The translations under genes were made by a program, and so were the position numbers. A stretch of 64,000 bases of DNA from Asterias amurensis (taxonomy: Eukaryota; Echinodermata; Asteroidea; Forcipulatida; Asteriidae). The stretch covers positions 23,136,001 to 23,200,000 of the forward strand of contig NC_092650.1 in the NCBI RefSeq assembly GCF_032118995.1, read 5' to 3'. A model generated the notes under the pieces. The model did no database searches, was not told the origin of the DNA, and was given only the letters and a program-made list of their open reading frames with translations. Positions 36,591 to 56,188 of the stretch are shown here, in pieces; within the stretch, counting starts at the first letter, position 1; each line of letters starts with the position of its first letter.

Positions 36591-36600
36591 GCATTTTGCA

Positions 36601-36692
36601 TAGTCTTGGTGCAAAACGTTTTTCGTTTCCCTTTCACGCACACCGCAGCCAATTCACCGACAGCGCCCGAGAAACGTCTTGCACCAAGACTA
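36601..36692. mobile_element. Short MITE with 9-bp target duplication
   Basis: TAGTCTTGGTGCAAAACGTT and, inverted, TAGTCTTGGTGCAAGACGTT. It is flanked by CATTTTGCA on the left and CATTTTGCG on the right, a 9-bp duplication with one mismatch. Confidence 0.8.
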
Positions 36693-36912
36693 CATTTTGC
36701 GCTGTGTGCTATGGGAGATTATTTGGTGGGGTGCACCCATCAGAATCTCCAGCGGACGAAAATCCATGGGACATCGGTCCTGATAGACTGGCCTGAGTGT
36801 CCCAGGGAAATCGGTCCGCCTGAGATTTGCCCCCCCCCCCAACCCTATGGAAATACACGTGTGCTGTTGGAGGATATTCCAAAAGAGGGCGCTATCCTAG
36901 CCTAATCATAAT

Positions 36913-37996
<1,084 letters not shown>

Positions 37997-38094
37997 CCAT
38001 TTATAAAAGCAAAACGAAGCTAAAACAGAATAAATGCATCAAACAAGGCAATAACTTTAAAAAGTACAAAAGGTACAATCATACACAGACAGTT

Positions 38095-39180
38095 CGCCGT
38101 ATGGGGGGGGGGACAGCTAATCTCCAAAGGGGGGGGGGGGGGGGGGGTGACAGTATCTTCTGCAAACACATGCATACCATAATAAATAATAATAACGACT
38201 CCATCCACGGATAGGCCGTCATTGCCAAAATATGATTGAAAACAAGCTGTAGGGTTGGAAAGGATCGGAAAGTTTGTGATACGTTCGCCGCGCTCATGAG
38301 CCGCGTTTAGGATATAATATTTTGCCTTTGTTTGTGTCTTGGGACAATGACTTTTGGACCCGTAACCGGATAACTGTCCTTATGGCGCAACCACTGTTTT
38401 CAATCATTTTTACAAAAAGGGATATCTCAGTGAGGTAAATCAGATACTATAATTATTATTTCATATCGAATGAAAAAGTGATGGCGCCATATACAGAAAC
38501 TTCTCCTCATAACCACTTAGGCACACCCTTTCATTTGCTTCCTCGCAGGTGGTGGTTGAGGGGGGGGGGGGGGTATGCCATCGTGTTTTGAGTTCCCTCA
38601 TGTTTTGAGTTCCCGCGTGTTTTTAATATTTAAAAAAAAAGTACAAGTTAAAATTTGAATGGTCGTGATGTCACGGGTTGAAAATTTTAAAAAATGCGCC
38701 CTTGTATGTACTCAACCTGGCGCATTGCGTCAAGAGAATAAATGTAGCCTTCGATCCCTTCATAATTAGAAGACCCCCCCCCCCTCTCCCCAACGATAGC
38801 CCGTAAAGTCATGCATGGGTGTGTTGCATTTTGAATGGGGATTTGTTTCCGCTTGAAATTTAATGGCGATCAGTGCCCCCCCCCCCCCCCCCGTAGATAT
38901 TTAAAGGAAAGCTTGGACCTGGGTTGTTGTCACCATTTGATTTCAAGAAACATTGGTGATAGTTAGTGGCCTATAGTGACTTTTAAATCCTTTTTTTATT
39001 TTTCATTGTTTGACTATAATATCTAACATTGGTCGATTTTAAGTGGACCTAACTGATGCATCCATTGTTATCTTTGCCAAAAAGACCGTCCGTGGAGGGC
39101 ACTAAAACCTAACCTCTACAGCGGTTCGGAACTTTTCGTGTGCTCTCGGAACATTCCGGCACGGTTCGCGACGATCCCCC
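38095..39180. other. Intergenic with clustered G/C homopolymers
   Basis: Runs of 8 to about 19 G or C occur near 38104, 38129, 38561, 38776 and 38877. No ORF or known repeat otherwise. Confidence 0.6.
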
Positions 39181-39755
39181 ACGTAGCAGGTTTGGGGAGT
39201 TGTTACATAAGAGTGGACTAACCACTAGGGCCTGGTTGATAATGATTTCATGTCTAAAAGATGCAAGTACTGCTTCAGACCTCTTTATTCAAGCACATTT
39301 GTAGCAGCAGGTTTGGGGAGTTGTTACATAAGAGTGGACTAACCACTGGGACCTGGTTGTTTATATTTTCATGTTTTAAAGATGCAAGCACTGCTTCAGA
39401 CCTCTTTATTTAAAAGCACATTTGTAGCAGCAGGTTTGGGGAGTTGTTACATAAGAGTGGACTAACCACTAGGACCTGGTTGTTAATATTTTCCTGTCTA
39501 AAAGATCAGTACTGCTTCAGACCTCTATATTCAAGTACATTTGTAGCAGCAGGTTTGGGGAGTTGTTACATAAGAGTGGACTAACCACTGGGACCTGGTT
39601 GTTTATATTTTCATGTTTAAAAGATGCAAGCACTGCATGCTTCAGACCTCTTTATTCAAGTACATTTGTAGCAGCAGGTTTGGGGAGTTGCTACATAAGA
39701 GTGGACTAACCACTCGGACCTGGTTGTTAATATTTCCATGTCTAAAAGGTGCAAG
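39181..39755 (+). repeat. About 120-bp tandem repeat upstream of NUDT21, 4.7 units
   Basis: Units start at 39181, 39301, 39424, 39543 and 39668 (the last partial), each opening GTAGCAGCAGGTTTGGGGAG. Every unit carries the inverted repeat AGTGGACTAACCACT and the phrase CTGCTTCAGACCTCT where complete. The array ends about 190 bp before the NUDT21 start codon. Confidence 0.92.
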
Positions 39756-39767
39756 CATATGCAAAAT

Positions 39768-39942
39768 GACGTCATAAGGTCATTCTCGCTCGGGTATTCT
39801 CCGATGGGCCGAACCTTTGTGGAGTTTAGTATTTTAGTGCCTTCCGTTTTGAGTGCACTGTCGGTTTAGGAAAATCAATGAGCGTCGTGACCAGCGCCCT
39901 CTAGAGGCTGCTGGTTCATTGTATCAAACTTCAGTCTTCAAA
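39768..39942 (+). promoter_or_regulatory. Putative NUDT21 core promoter and 5' UTR
   Basis: Between the minisatellite and the ATG lie a perfect CRE palindrome TGACGTCA (39768-39775), an ETS-like CTTCCG (39841-39846) and a CTCF-like CAGCGCCCTCTAGAGGC (39892-39908). No TATA box is evident. This set fits a TATA-less housekeeping promoter; the start site is not determined. Confidence 0.45.
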
Positions 39943-47264
<7,322 letters not shown>

Positions 47265-47349
47265 GAACACAGCAGAAGAAAGCTGTGACCATGGCAGAAT
47301 CTAGAACCGTTCATAACAAATACAATGGGAGCTTCAGCTAAAGACTCGG

Positions 47350-47520
47350 CCGTCGATTTCACAAAACTCTTCCTAACTTAAGACTAATCTTAGTACTTAG
47401 GACGAGTCCCAACCCTGCACTGTAGCATGCAGACCTTAAGATTAATCCTAAGTTAAGACGAGTTACTCGTCCTAACTCGAGATAAGACTAGTCCTAACTC
47501 TTTGTGAAATCGACCCCTGG
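47350..47520. mobile_element. Family B MITE in NUDT21 3' UTR
   Basis: Same element as 58-228 in inverse orientation, including the centre caaccctgcactgtagcatg. It ends GTGAAATCGACCCCTGG, directly against a family A copy. Confidence 0.85.
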
Positions 47521-47886
47521 ACACTATTGGTAATTGTCACAGACAAGTCTTTGGTGTATCTCAACATATGCATAAAATAACAAACCTGTGAAAATTTGAG
47601 CTTAATTGGTCATCGAAGTTGCGAGATATTAATGACAGAAAAACACCCTTGTCACACGAAGTTGTGTGCTTTTAGATGCTTGATTTCGAGATCTTAAATT
47701 CTAAACTTGAGGTCTCGAAATCAAATTCGTGGAAAATTATTTCTTTCTCAAAAACTACTCCACTTCAGAGGGAGCCGTTTCTCACAATGTTTTATACTAC
47801 CAACCTCTCCCAATTACTCGTAATCAAGAAAGGTTTTATGCTAATAATTATTTTGAGTAATTACCAATAGAGTCCACTGCCTTTAA
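47519..47886 (+). mobile_element. Family A MITE in NUDT21 3' UTR
   Basis: The left terminus is cut (starts ggacactattggtaattg) where it meets the family B MITE. The right end GTCCACTGCCTTTAA is intact. Confidence 0.9.
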
Positions 47887-47952
47887 AGCACTCACCTCAC
47901 TAAATCATTTTTTTTTTACATTGACAATTTAGAAAAAGGGAGAAATTAAATA

Positions 47953-48211
47953 AGTTTTTGAGAAGTTATCATTGAAACAAAATACCTGGTTACTTTTTGA
48001 GAAGTTATCATTGAAACAAAATACCTGGTTACTTTGTGAGAAGTTATCATTGAACAAAATACCTGGTTACTTTTTGAGAAGTTATCACTGAAACCAAACA
48101 CCTGGTTACTTTTTTAGAAGTTATCATTGAAACAAAATACCTGGTTACTTATTGAGAAGTTACCATTGAAACAAAATACCCGGCTCCTTTTTTAGAAATT
48201 ACCATTGAAAA
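47953..48211 (+). repeat. 39-bp minisatellite in NUDT21 3' UTR, about 6.5 units
   Basis: The unit reads roughly GAAGTTATCATTGAAACAAA followed by ATACCTGGTTACTTTTTGA. Units are well conserved, and the last two diverge (ttaccattg, cggctcc). Confidence 0.9.
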
Positions 48212-48672
48212 ATAAGAAGTTTTTAAGGACTTGTTACATTAAACAATTTGAAAGAAGATTCGCGTCAAAGCTTTGCAGCAAGAAGTGTTTTTTTTATATT
48301 AATGTGGTAGAATGTAGTATTCGTTTTGTTTTGTATGATATTAATTATTGTAGATTTCTGGTCTGTAGTAGTGCAATGGTTGGTCAGAAAAACCCCTACC
48401 CATTGGCAGAGAAATAGCGACCTCTGTTGTTTTCTTTTATCCAGGTTGTAAATACATTAAAAATGTCACTTATGTTCTTGTTTTAACTGAGAATTTCAGC
48501 CAAGGCAAACAAAACATTCCGTGGAATTTTTTTTCTTTTTAAAACGTGGCCCTTTTTTATGAATTTTTTTAATAAAGTTGAACAGAGGTTGAAAGTATTG
48601 CAAGATTGTGAAACTAAAATTAACAATCCCTGTTTTATAGTTGGCTAATGGCTGTCCTGAGTTAGTCTCCAA

Positions 48673-48678
48673 AATAAA
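48673..48678 (+). terminator. Distal poly(A) signal of NUDT21
   Basis: AATAAA followed within 35 bases by GT-rich sequence (catgtgtccggg) and a long T run, the usual layout of a cleavage site. A second AATAAA at 48571-48576 may be a proximal site. Confidence 0.55.
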
Positions 48679-48864
48679 ATGTGTACATTGAAACAGTTCA
48701 TGTGTCCGGGTCTTTTTTTTTTTTTTTTTTTTTGTGATTCAGGCTTTCGAAATGTATTTATTTAAAAGTTTGACGAAACGAAACATTAAATATTAGGCGA
48801 AACATCGAATCAAATACATACAATCAATTACATAAAACACACAAGAAACAATGGCAAACAGTCC

Positions 48865-49180
48865 TGTACTTCATGGTGGCAACGAAGGCGATTGCCTCTG
48901 TGCCCCATGGTCATTAGACTTGGTTCCAGTCTTCGATTGTGGCTTTTTAATCGTTCTGATAGCCGCTACAAACAGCGCCCTCTTGTGATATTTCTACGTC
49001 ATCTAGCCTACAGATTGCGAGTTAGGGCGCGTCATAGCTATATGTGGGAGCGTTTTCGTAGCTGAGATGCAGAAGAATAACCGCGATCTAAGACTTGATT
49101 CAAGTCTACATGGTCATTGCCTTCGTGCCTTTGAAATTGCTCCAGTATCTTGTACAATTTCCCTATAGGGTGCCCTTTAT
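48865..49180 (-). repeat. Family K repeat split by a MITE
   Basis: Read on the minus strand, the two halves (49118-49180 and 48865-48914) together match the unit at 55528-55610. The element at 48915-49108 sits between them. Confidence 0.65.
48915..49108. mobile_element. 194-bp MITE with exact 9-bp target duplication
   Basis: Ends TAGACTTGGTTCCAGTCTT and (inverted) TAGACTTGAATCAAGTCTT. Flanked by CATGGTCAT on both sides (48906-48914 and 49109-49117). Related ends occur at 36601-36692. Confidence 0.88.
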
Positions 49181-49732
49181 CAAGTAGAAAATGTCTTGAT
49201 GTGTTTTGGGCCGTACATCAGAAGCACAGGTCATAAGAATACGTGTAATGCATGCCCCCGGGTTTCAACAGATAAACAGGGAGTACAACATCATCGCCAT
49301 GTTAAATGCACTGGACAGTAGCACACGTTTGGTAATTAGGCCACATAAGAAAAAATGTTAACCGTCCTTTTTTGCGGATGGGGAAGGGAGGGATTTTTTA
49401 AAACTTAAAAAAAAAAAAAGTTTTGTTGATATGCCAAACTTGAAGAAAAGAAATCATCACAATCACTATATAACAGAGGGTTTGTGTGTTTTTGATGTTT
49501 TCAATAGTTTTGTCAAACAAATTTAACTCCTAGATGACATTATTTTTCTGTACACTTTTTCAAACAACTAAGCACAGTGTAGCCCAAGTAAATATTTGAA
49601 GAATTGCTCTTGCTTTGCCAACATGAATAAAAACTTCTTTAAACATCTTTTTAAACCTGTACATTTTGAAACAAATATCTAATTCTGAAATATCTAATAT
49701 CTATTTCTGAAATATCTAAATCTTATTCTGAA
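49181..49732. other. Intergenic, nothing recognised
   Basis: A/T-rich. A short phrase resembling tctgaaatatctaa is repeated three times near 49685-49735. Confidence 0.35.
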
Positions 49733-49930
49733 ATATCTAAATCTAGTTATGAGGTCTCTAAACTAAATTCGTGGAAAATTACCTCTTACTCGAAAACTAC
49801 ATTACTTTGAATGAGCCATTTATCGCAATGTTTTATACTATCAAACAGCTCTCCCTTTCTCAATACAAAGTAAATTGTTGTGGTAATTATGTATTTTGAG
49901 TAGTTACCAAAAGTGTCCAGTACCTTTAAT
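49733..49930 (+). mobile_element. Family A right-half fragment
   Basis: From atctagttatgaggtctcta through atcgcaatgttttatac to gtgtccagtacctttaa. Confidence 0.7.
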
Positions 49931-50205
49931 GTCGAAACAGAGAGCTATTCTCCAGGGGGTACACCACGTGATAGTAACTAGCGACGAAACATGCTCCAGG
50001 CGCGCTGCTTCTCGCGCTCAAGACACGTCCGTAAAAGCCCGTATCAAATTATCGATGGCCGTAATAATAAGACATAAATTGCACTTACAAAACTGACAAA
50101 TGAACAACAATTAATCAGGATGTACAGCCCTGCATGCTTCATTTTGAATTGGGAAATGCCAACAAGGCCTTGGAAAAGGGCACCCTAGACATGAGGAAGT
50201 TTTAA

Positions 50206-50522
50206 CTTTCGTATAAAACATTGTGAGAAACAGCTCCCTCTGAAGTGACGTATAGTTTTCGAGAAAGAAGTAATTTTACACGAATTTGATTTCGAGACCT
50301 CAGATTTAGAATTTAAGGTCTCGAAATCACGCATCTGAAAGCACACACTTTCGTGTGACCAACGTGCGACACGGGTGTTTTTTTCTTTCATTATTATCTC
50401 GCAACTTCGACGACCGATGGAGCTCAATGTTCACAAGTTTGTTATTTTATGCATATGTTGAGACACACCAACTGTGAAGACTATAGTCTTTGACAATTAC
50501 CAATAGTGTCCAGTGTCTTTAA
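50206..50522 (-). mobile_element. Family A MITE, left end missing
   Basis: Starts inside the element (tataaaacattgtgagaaac) and ends GTCCAGTGTCTTTAA. Confidence 0.8.
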
Positions 50523-52027
50523 CAGTTAAAAACCTCTTTAAAATCCATACAGTTATTTATTCAACCTTTATAGACAGTACATATCACTGATAGGTAAAAG
50601 CAGTGAAAAATACAAGTAAAGAAACATGATCACAGACACACATCAATAAATGTATGATAATTACTACACATCAGTATACAGTATTTGTAATTATAGTAGG
50701 CCTTGGCTATATAACTTTCCCGCTTTTTCTGGATACCTTCCCTTAATCCAGTCTGTTTGCTATAAATGGATCTGTTTAGTTTGTTTGTACTTGTTAATGC
50801 CTCTGAAGAAGGTCCGGTTTGGATCGGAATGTTATAAGGCCATCTACCCTATACTCATTGTAGATTATTAAATATTATAATCAAGCAGACGACTTGCATA
50901 AATTATTACGTCATTGTCATATATTTCCCGCGGTGTCTGGGAGTGCCTTAAGATAGCTAGACTACTAGTCAGCGTGAAAAGCTTTGACTCAGCGTTGGGT
51001 GGCAAAGCGCTATTGGCCAATAATTTGTTATGCAAAGGGTAAGGCCGCTGATGGTGGATGCATGGATGGATCGGAGTGAGATGGACCGACCAGTGATGAC
51101 CAGAATGAGAGTCATCGTTAGTCACGTTTCTCGGTCTTTTTTTATTATTCACCCTTTTTCTTTTACATTGTTAATCAGTTGAATTATGTATAGTAAAGGC
51201 GCTGTACAGGGATGTGAAATTTCAGAATTAATTTTGTAGGTCTCTCTGATGGTGAAGGAACCAAAATGATATTTTGGAAAGAAGGTTTCTCTATATTTTG
51301 TTTCTTCATTTTTTTCATTTTTTTTTTTTACAGTATTTATTAGTTAAAATCAGTCTCGTTATACCTCTCTGATAAAGAGTAATCCATAATTGGAATTACA
51401 ATCTGAGAACCGTTTCACGCAGAGACGTTTCTCAGAAGGCTAAAACCTCATTCGATGTTGATTAAAGGGGACTGCGACTCAAAATACTATACCTTATAAT
51501 CTAGCTGCGGTGTTTATTTTTTTTTATAGTAATTACGAAATTGTTGTAGGTCTTCCTTCCCGTTTCAGAAAACCACACAAGAAAAACTAGCCCAATACAT
51601 GATGAGTATCTTCACAGTCAAAGTAGTATCAAAGCCACAGCACAGACACCCCCATTTTATGAAAAGTTGTGAAGATCACTAGAAATGGTAAATAATATTT
51701 CCTGATGGTAATTTTACGAATCATATCTGCCTTTAAAAATCATACTTGATTGTATTGATGCCCGTACTGAAGCTTTGAAAACATTTGGTGCATTCACTCC
51801 CAAGATCGGGACAAAACTAACAATGCTATTAATAGACGTCAGATATAGAAGTAAACCCTTTGCAATGTCACTATCCGAGTGCATTCATTATGGCTATTCT
51901 TATAAAGTGCTATTCATAATTGTCAATGCAATAATGGCTACATGTACACTGAAGTACAAAGTATCGCTCTCCATTGAACCATACATTTTTACATCAAAGG
52001 TCTCCAACATCGGTTGTTTTCAATGGT
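50523..52027. other. Intergenic, no gene supported
   Basis: Several ORFs of 70-100 codons (for example minus-strand 50868-51152, plus-strand 51775-52080) show no motif, conserved composition or splice context. Confidence 0.35.
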
Positions 52028-52430
52028 TTAAAGACACTGGACACTATTGGGAACTGTCAAAGACCAGTCTTCTCACTTAGGGTATCTCCACATAATGTGC
52101 ATAAAATAACAAACCTGTGAAAATTTGGGCTCAATCGGTCGAAGTTGCAAGATAATATTAACAATGAAAGGAAAAACTACCCTATGACTGGGTCACACGA
52201 AGTTGTGTGCTTTTAGATGCTTGATTTTGAGACCTCAAATTCTAATTCTGAGGTATCGAAATCAAATTCGTGGAAAATGATTTCTATCTCGAAAACTACG
52301 TTACTTCAGAGGGAGCCGTTTCTCATAATGTTTTATAATTTCAACAGCTCCCCATTACTCGTTACCAAGAAAGGTTTTATGCTTAAAATTATTTTGAGTA
52401 GTTACCAATAGTGTCTACTGTGCCTTTAAT
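52028..52430 (+). mobile_element. Family A MITE, full length
   Basis: TTAAAGACACTGGACACTAT to GTCTACTGTGCCTTTAA. Confidence 0.9.
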
Positions 52431-52779
52431 GGCTAGAACAAACAACGTCGTAGTTTAGTCAGCAATCTTGCCAGCTCGGCCAGCATGGGTATTTGGTCTT
52501 CTTCTTTTCGTTAATAATATAAATATTGAATGCATTTTGAACTTATAAATACTGTATTTCGAAAATGTAAAATATTATTGACTAACCTTCACTAAATGAC
52601 ACCTTTACCATTGAGGAGACATTTCTCGTTTTTATTTTAATTCAGACTTTTGAAGTTTGTTTTATTTAAAAGAAAAAATGTATTGTTTTCTCTCTAAAAT
52701 TGAATGGGTCTGGCTCTTTTATATTGTTTTCTCCAGTACTAACGGGCCTCTGCTCCAAGAAACTCTAAGGAATCAATAA

Positions 52780-53530
52780 TATTAAATATAATAGCATGCA
52801 TTTATATAGCGCTTAAAGGGTATATTTATGTACTTTTTCCTAACAAAAACACAATGTCTAGAGATTTACATTAAACTTACACAGTTTGAAGATTATGATA
52901 GTAGAAAGCTTCCCTTGAAATTTTACTTACTGAGGTGTTGTAGTTTTTGAGAAATGAGTAAAAATAATAATTTTCGTCTCAGTTTTAGCATGTAAAAACG
53001 TATTAACCAGTTATGCTATGGTTTTGGTATAATAACATAACTGGTTAAGGGGATTTTACATGCTGAAATAGTTGTGGTCTCATGAGACCAAAATTATTTT
53101 GTAACTTGTTTTACTCATTTCTCAAAAACTACACAATCTTAGTTAGTAATATTTGAAGGGAAGCTTTCCACTATCATTATCTTCAAACCCTGTAAGTTTA
53201 ATGTAAATCTGTGGACATTTTGAAAAAGTACCCAAATCCTTTAATACAAGGTTTCTAAGCGCTGAACAGGAAGTGTAAGATAACAAAAAATTACAATTAA
53301 AAGTGAGGTGAAATAGCAGAAACTGAATAGACTAGATGGATTAAAAAAAAGTGTGTTTTAGAGCGGTTTTAAATGAGTCCAGTGTAGATGAAGTTGGATG
53401 TGAACGGGAAGATTGTTCCAAAGAGTAGGAGTGGCAATTGAGAAGGATCGGTTTCCATAGCGAGTGCGGGGGATAGGACCAGAGTTGAATTCCAGGTGGG
53501 CGGTAGATGATGATCAGAGAACACGAGTTG
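52780..53530 (-). pseudogene. LINE 3' end split by a family G element
   Basis: The minus strand reads GNRSFSIATPTLWNNLPVHI then, after a one-base frameshift, SSTLDSFKTALKHTFF: the ORF2 C-terminus of a non-LTR retrotransposon. Its 3' tail (aagcgctta...) continues at 52780-52818 as agcgctatataaatgc once the inserted family G element is removed. Confidence 0.75.
52815..53247. mobile_element. Family G element inserted in a LINE tail
   Basis: TTAAAGGGTATATTTATGTA to gtacccaaatcctttaa, with the same paired arms as 31741-32150. TTAA occurs on both sides within interrupted LINE sequence. Confidence 0.88.
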
Positions 53531-53710
53531 TAGGTTGCTTTAACACCAGTGGTCATCAAATGAATAACTGTCATAATTTAAATGTACCTCCTATAGACGA
53601 TGTGAACTGTGACATCACATGTTTACAACAGAGCCACAGAGCCTGGATTTCCTATACAGGCACGATTTGTACACAGCTTAATGGAAGAAAACATACAATC
53701 TTGTATTGTA

Positions 53711-53837
53711 TGGAGATTGCACTGTCTAATTCTTATCAACTTTTGCCATGTTGAAAGGGGCACATGTGCAGTATCTTGCCTGTCAGAATACCTAAAGAAT
53801 GTACAAGGTCACGCTTATTGTAAACAACGTTAACATG
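53711..53837 (+). repeat. Family L interspersed repeat, copy 2
   Basis: ggagattgcactgtctaatt through aagaatgtacaaggtcac to acaacgttaacatggt. Shorter than the copy at 28700. Confidence 0.6.
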
Positions 53838-54605
53838 GTTTGTATTATAAGATCATTGATTAAAATTTCACATACTTTGTTTGTCATCAGTGATTCTCTC
53901 ATCCTGAATTGTTCTGATTAATAATAATGTTATTATAATCATCTTAAATTGAGTGCCATCAGCGAGCCATAAAATATAGACATCTATAATCCATAGTTGG
54001 ATGGGGATGACGAAGAACGTGTTCATCATCTCGGAGACAACAGACAAACTTGAGGCAACTGTGTCAAGATAAACTCGCGTGACTCATCCACCGATCTTTC
54101 TTGATGAACGCTAGGTCTCGTATTATGTAGTAGGTCCTGCTGTATGGGTAGTGTCAGACATCATGTTTGCCCAAACTTATTCATGCAACATGAGTGTATT
54201 TTCAAATACAAATTGAGGTGTCCCCTCCCCTCCCCCCAGCATAATGATGATGATTGTCTTAAAGGGAAGGTGAAAAAAAAACAGTTTTAATTTCGAAATT
54301 TGGTACGCCACAAGTACTGTTGTACCTAGTGCATTTCATGCTAAATATTGCACGATCTTTTTTCTTCTTCATACTTAGACTTGAGAACACACTGCGCGCA
54401 TCATCATGTCAACCTCGTGGATCATTCCGTAGTATTGCAAAATGATATTTTGCCCCCAGCCTAATTAAAAATCTTACTTCGCGACTGTTGAACACATGGC
54501 ACCAGCGCTGACAGTAGCCTATGCCTACAGCTTTGCCTCCTTGCTCTGTGGTCTCATCTAACCATAGAATCCTTGTTAAGAAGTGTCACCTGTTACCGTG
54601 CTCTA
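53838..54605. other. Intergenic, nothing recognised
   Basis: No ORF with content; a C-rich run near 54226-54240. Confidence 0.35.
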
Positions 54606-54720
54606 TTAAAGGCAGTGGACACTATTGGTAATTAGTCAAAATAATTATTAGCATATGTTGAGATACACCAACTGTGAAGGCTAGTCTTTGACAATTACCA
54701 ATAGTGTACACTGCCTTTAA
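54606..54720 (-). mobile_element. Minimal 115-bp family A derivative
   Basis: Both ends are intact (TTAAAGGCAGTGGACACTAT; GTACACTGCCTTTAA), but all of the centre, hairpin included, is deleted. Confidence 0.9.
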
Positions 54721-55095
54721 AGGAATCAGACACCTTAGGTTATTGTCAAAGATCAGTCTTCTCACTTGGTGTATATCAAATTTATGCACAAAATAATTAC
54801 AAACCTGTGAAAATTCTGACTCAATTGGTCGTCGCAATTGCGAGGGAATAATGGAAGAAAAAACACCCAATTGTCGCACAAGTTGCCTCGAAATTCTCTC
54901 AGATGCCTCGAAATCAATTCAAATATTTTAGTAAGAAAATTACTTCTTTCTCAAAAACTATCGTTACTTCAGAGGGAGCCGTTTCTCACAGTTGTTTTTA
55001 TTACACTAGCAGCAGCTCTCCATTGCTCGTTACAAGTTAGTCTTTATGCTAACAATGATTTTGAGTAATATCCAATAATGTATAGTGTCTTTAAC
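54717..55095 (+). mobile_element. Family A MITE, divergent
   Basis: Shares TTAA 54717-54720 with the previous copy. It starts TTAAAGGAATCAGACACC and ends gtatagtgtctttaa. Confidence 0.75.
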
Positions 55096-55527
55096 CGTCA
55101 CGTTCTTGTGTGAAGCAAACAGTCTGTAAACATCTCGAGCGAATAATTACACACCTGATGTAGTTCTATAAGCGACACGACAGGGTACAATACCTCCCTG
55201 GTACAAGCCGCCTCTCGAGTATTTCCCAGATGAGCAAAAACAACTGCTCCGATATGTACCCGCAAATGTACTATTTGTTTTATAGTCAACTCTTAATTAT
55301 ACACAATTATTGGCGGGTTGATTTAGCGGTCATGGAACATAATCACTACAGCTATCATCGATCTTAAAATTAACATAAAAAGTGAAATAATAAGACCCAG
55401 AGTTGTCAACCCCTACCTGAAATGATAGAAACGAGCAATGTTGTTTTCTGGTCGGCAGGGTCTTTGATACATTTCGAAGGGGGGGGGTGCAAGACCACGA
55501 GACATTTTCTCCTTGGTAATTATCTAC
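55096..55527. other. Intergenic, nothing recognised
   Basis: No supported feature beyond a short G run at about 55481. Confidence 0.3.
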
Positions 55528-55610
55528 TGGAGAATTTCAAGGGCACCAAGGCAATGACCAGGGGGGCATGATTTTGAGGCGATCACCTTCGTAACCTCAG
55601 TGAAGTATAA
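55528..55610 (+). repeat. Family K repeat
   Basis: tactggagaatttcaagggc, accaaggcaatgaccagggg, gcgatcaccttcgtaacctc; see 44765 and 48865. Confidence 0.6.
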
Positions 55611-56185
55611 CCATGATTCAATTTGTTAGTGGTCTCCTGCTCAATGGTCTCTGTGCAAGGTCCTCCATGGTGCAGCGTTGAGGTAGAAACTATACCTCCA
55701 TGGCATTGGAGGTATAGTCGGCATTTGGGTAGTCCATCCAGGCTCCGCAGTTGATGTGCAGCCATGCATTTACCGAGCTGGTATAGTTTCCACATTTTTG
55801 TAAGGTTTGCGCATGGAGGTATTTACCTCCATGGTTTGCAGTTGCAACACTTACGTGTAAATCTCTTTTGAGGGTATGTGTTGGTTTTGAAAAGAACTGG
55901 TGGTTGACAATTGAAGAATCAACACTCTCAAAAGAGATTTGCACAATGGTACCATACTACCGCAAACATCACTTAAACTCCAACCATGCAAAATACTTAG
56001 GTACCCTAAGATATCAAGTTTGTATGTACTTTGTATGTGCACTTTTATAAGCAGGCACTACATGTCACCTACTTGGTACCAATCGCTCCTCCATGCTTTA
56101 GGCATGTCTCTTTATTTTACAACATGGTACAACCTGAGAAAGGAGCAGACGCACTGTGTTTTGCAACACCATAATATGTCATGTA
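55611..56185. other. Intergenic with short repeated phrases
   Basis: aactatacctccatgg / ggaggtatagt / ggtatagtttcc / catggaggtatttacctcca recur between 55685 and 55832 in both orientations. They suggest an old small foldback, not a gene. Confidence 0.35.
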
Positions 56186-56188
56186 CAT

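Larger units (their letters stand above)
47265..48700 (+). other. NUDT21: NUDT21 3' UTR
   Basis: Runs from the stop codon to about 48700. In order it holds a family B MITE, a family A MITE, a 39-bp minisatellite, a cluster of TGTA motifs (48313, 48332, 48349, 48364, 48447), then AATAAA at 48571 and at 48673, with a GT-rich and poly-T stretch after the second. The second signal therefore looks like the main distal site. The extent is inferred from signals, not transcripts. Confidence 0.6.

Noticed and set aside
39181..39755. CRISPR-like array
   Set aside because: It is a direct tandem repeat without unique spacers in a eukaryotic genome.
53464..53754. 96-codon plus-strand ORF
   Set aside because: It overlaps a LINE fragment read on the other strand and a family L repeat; coding is unlikely.
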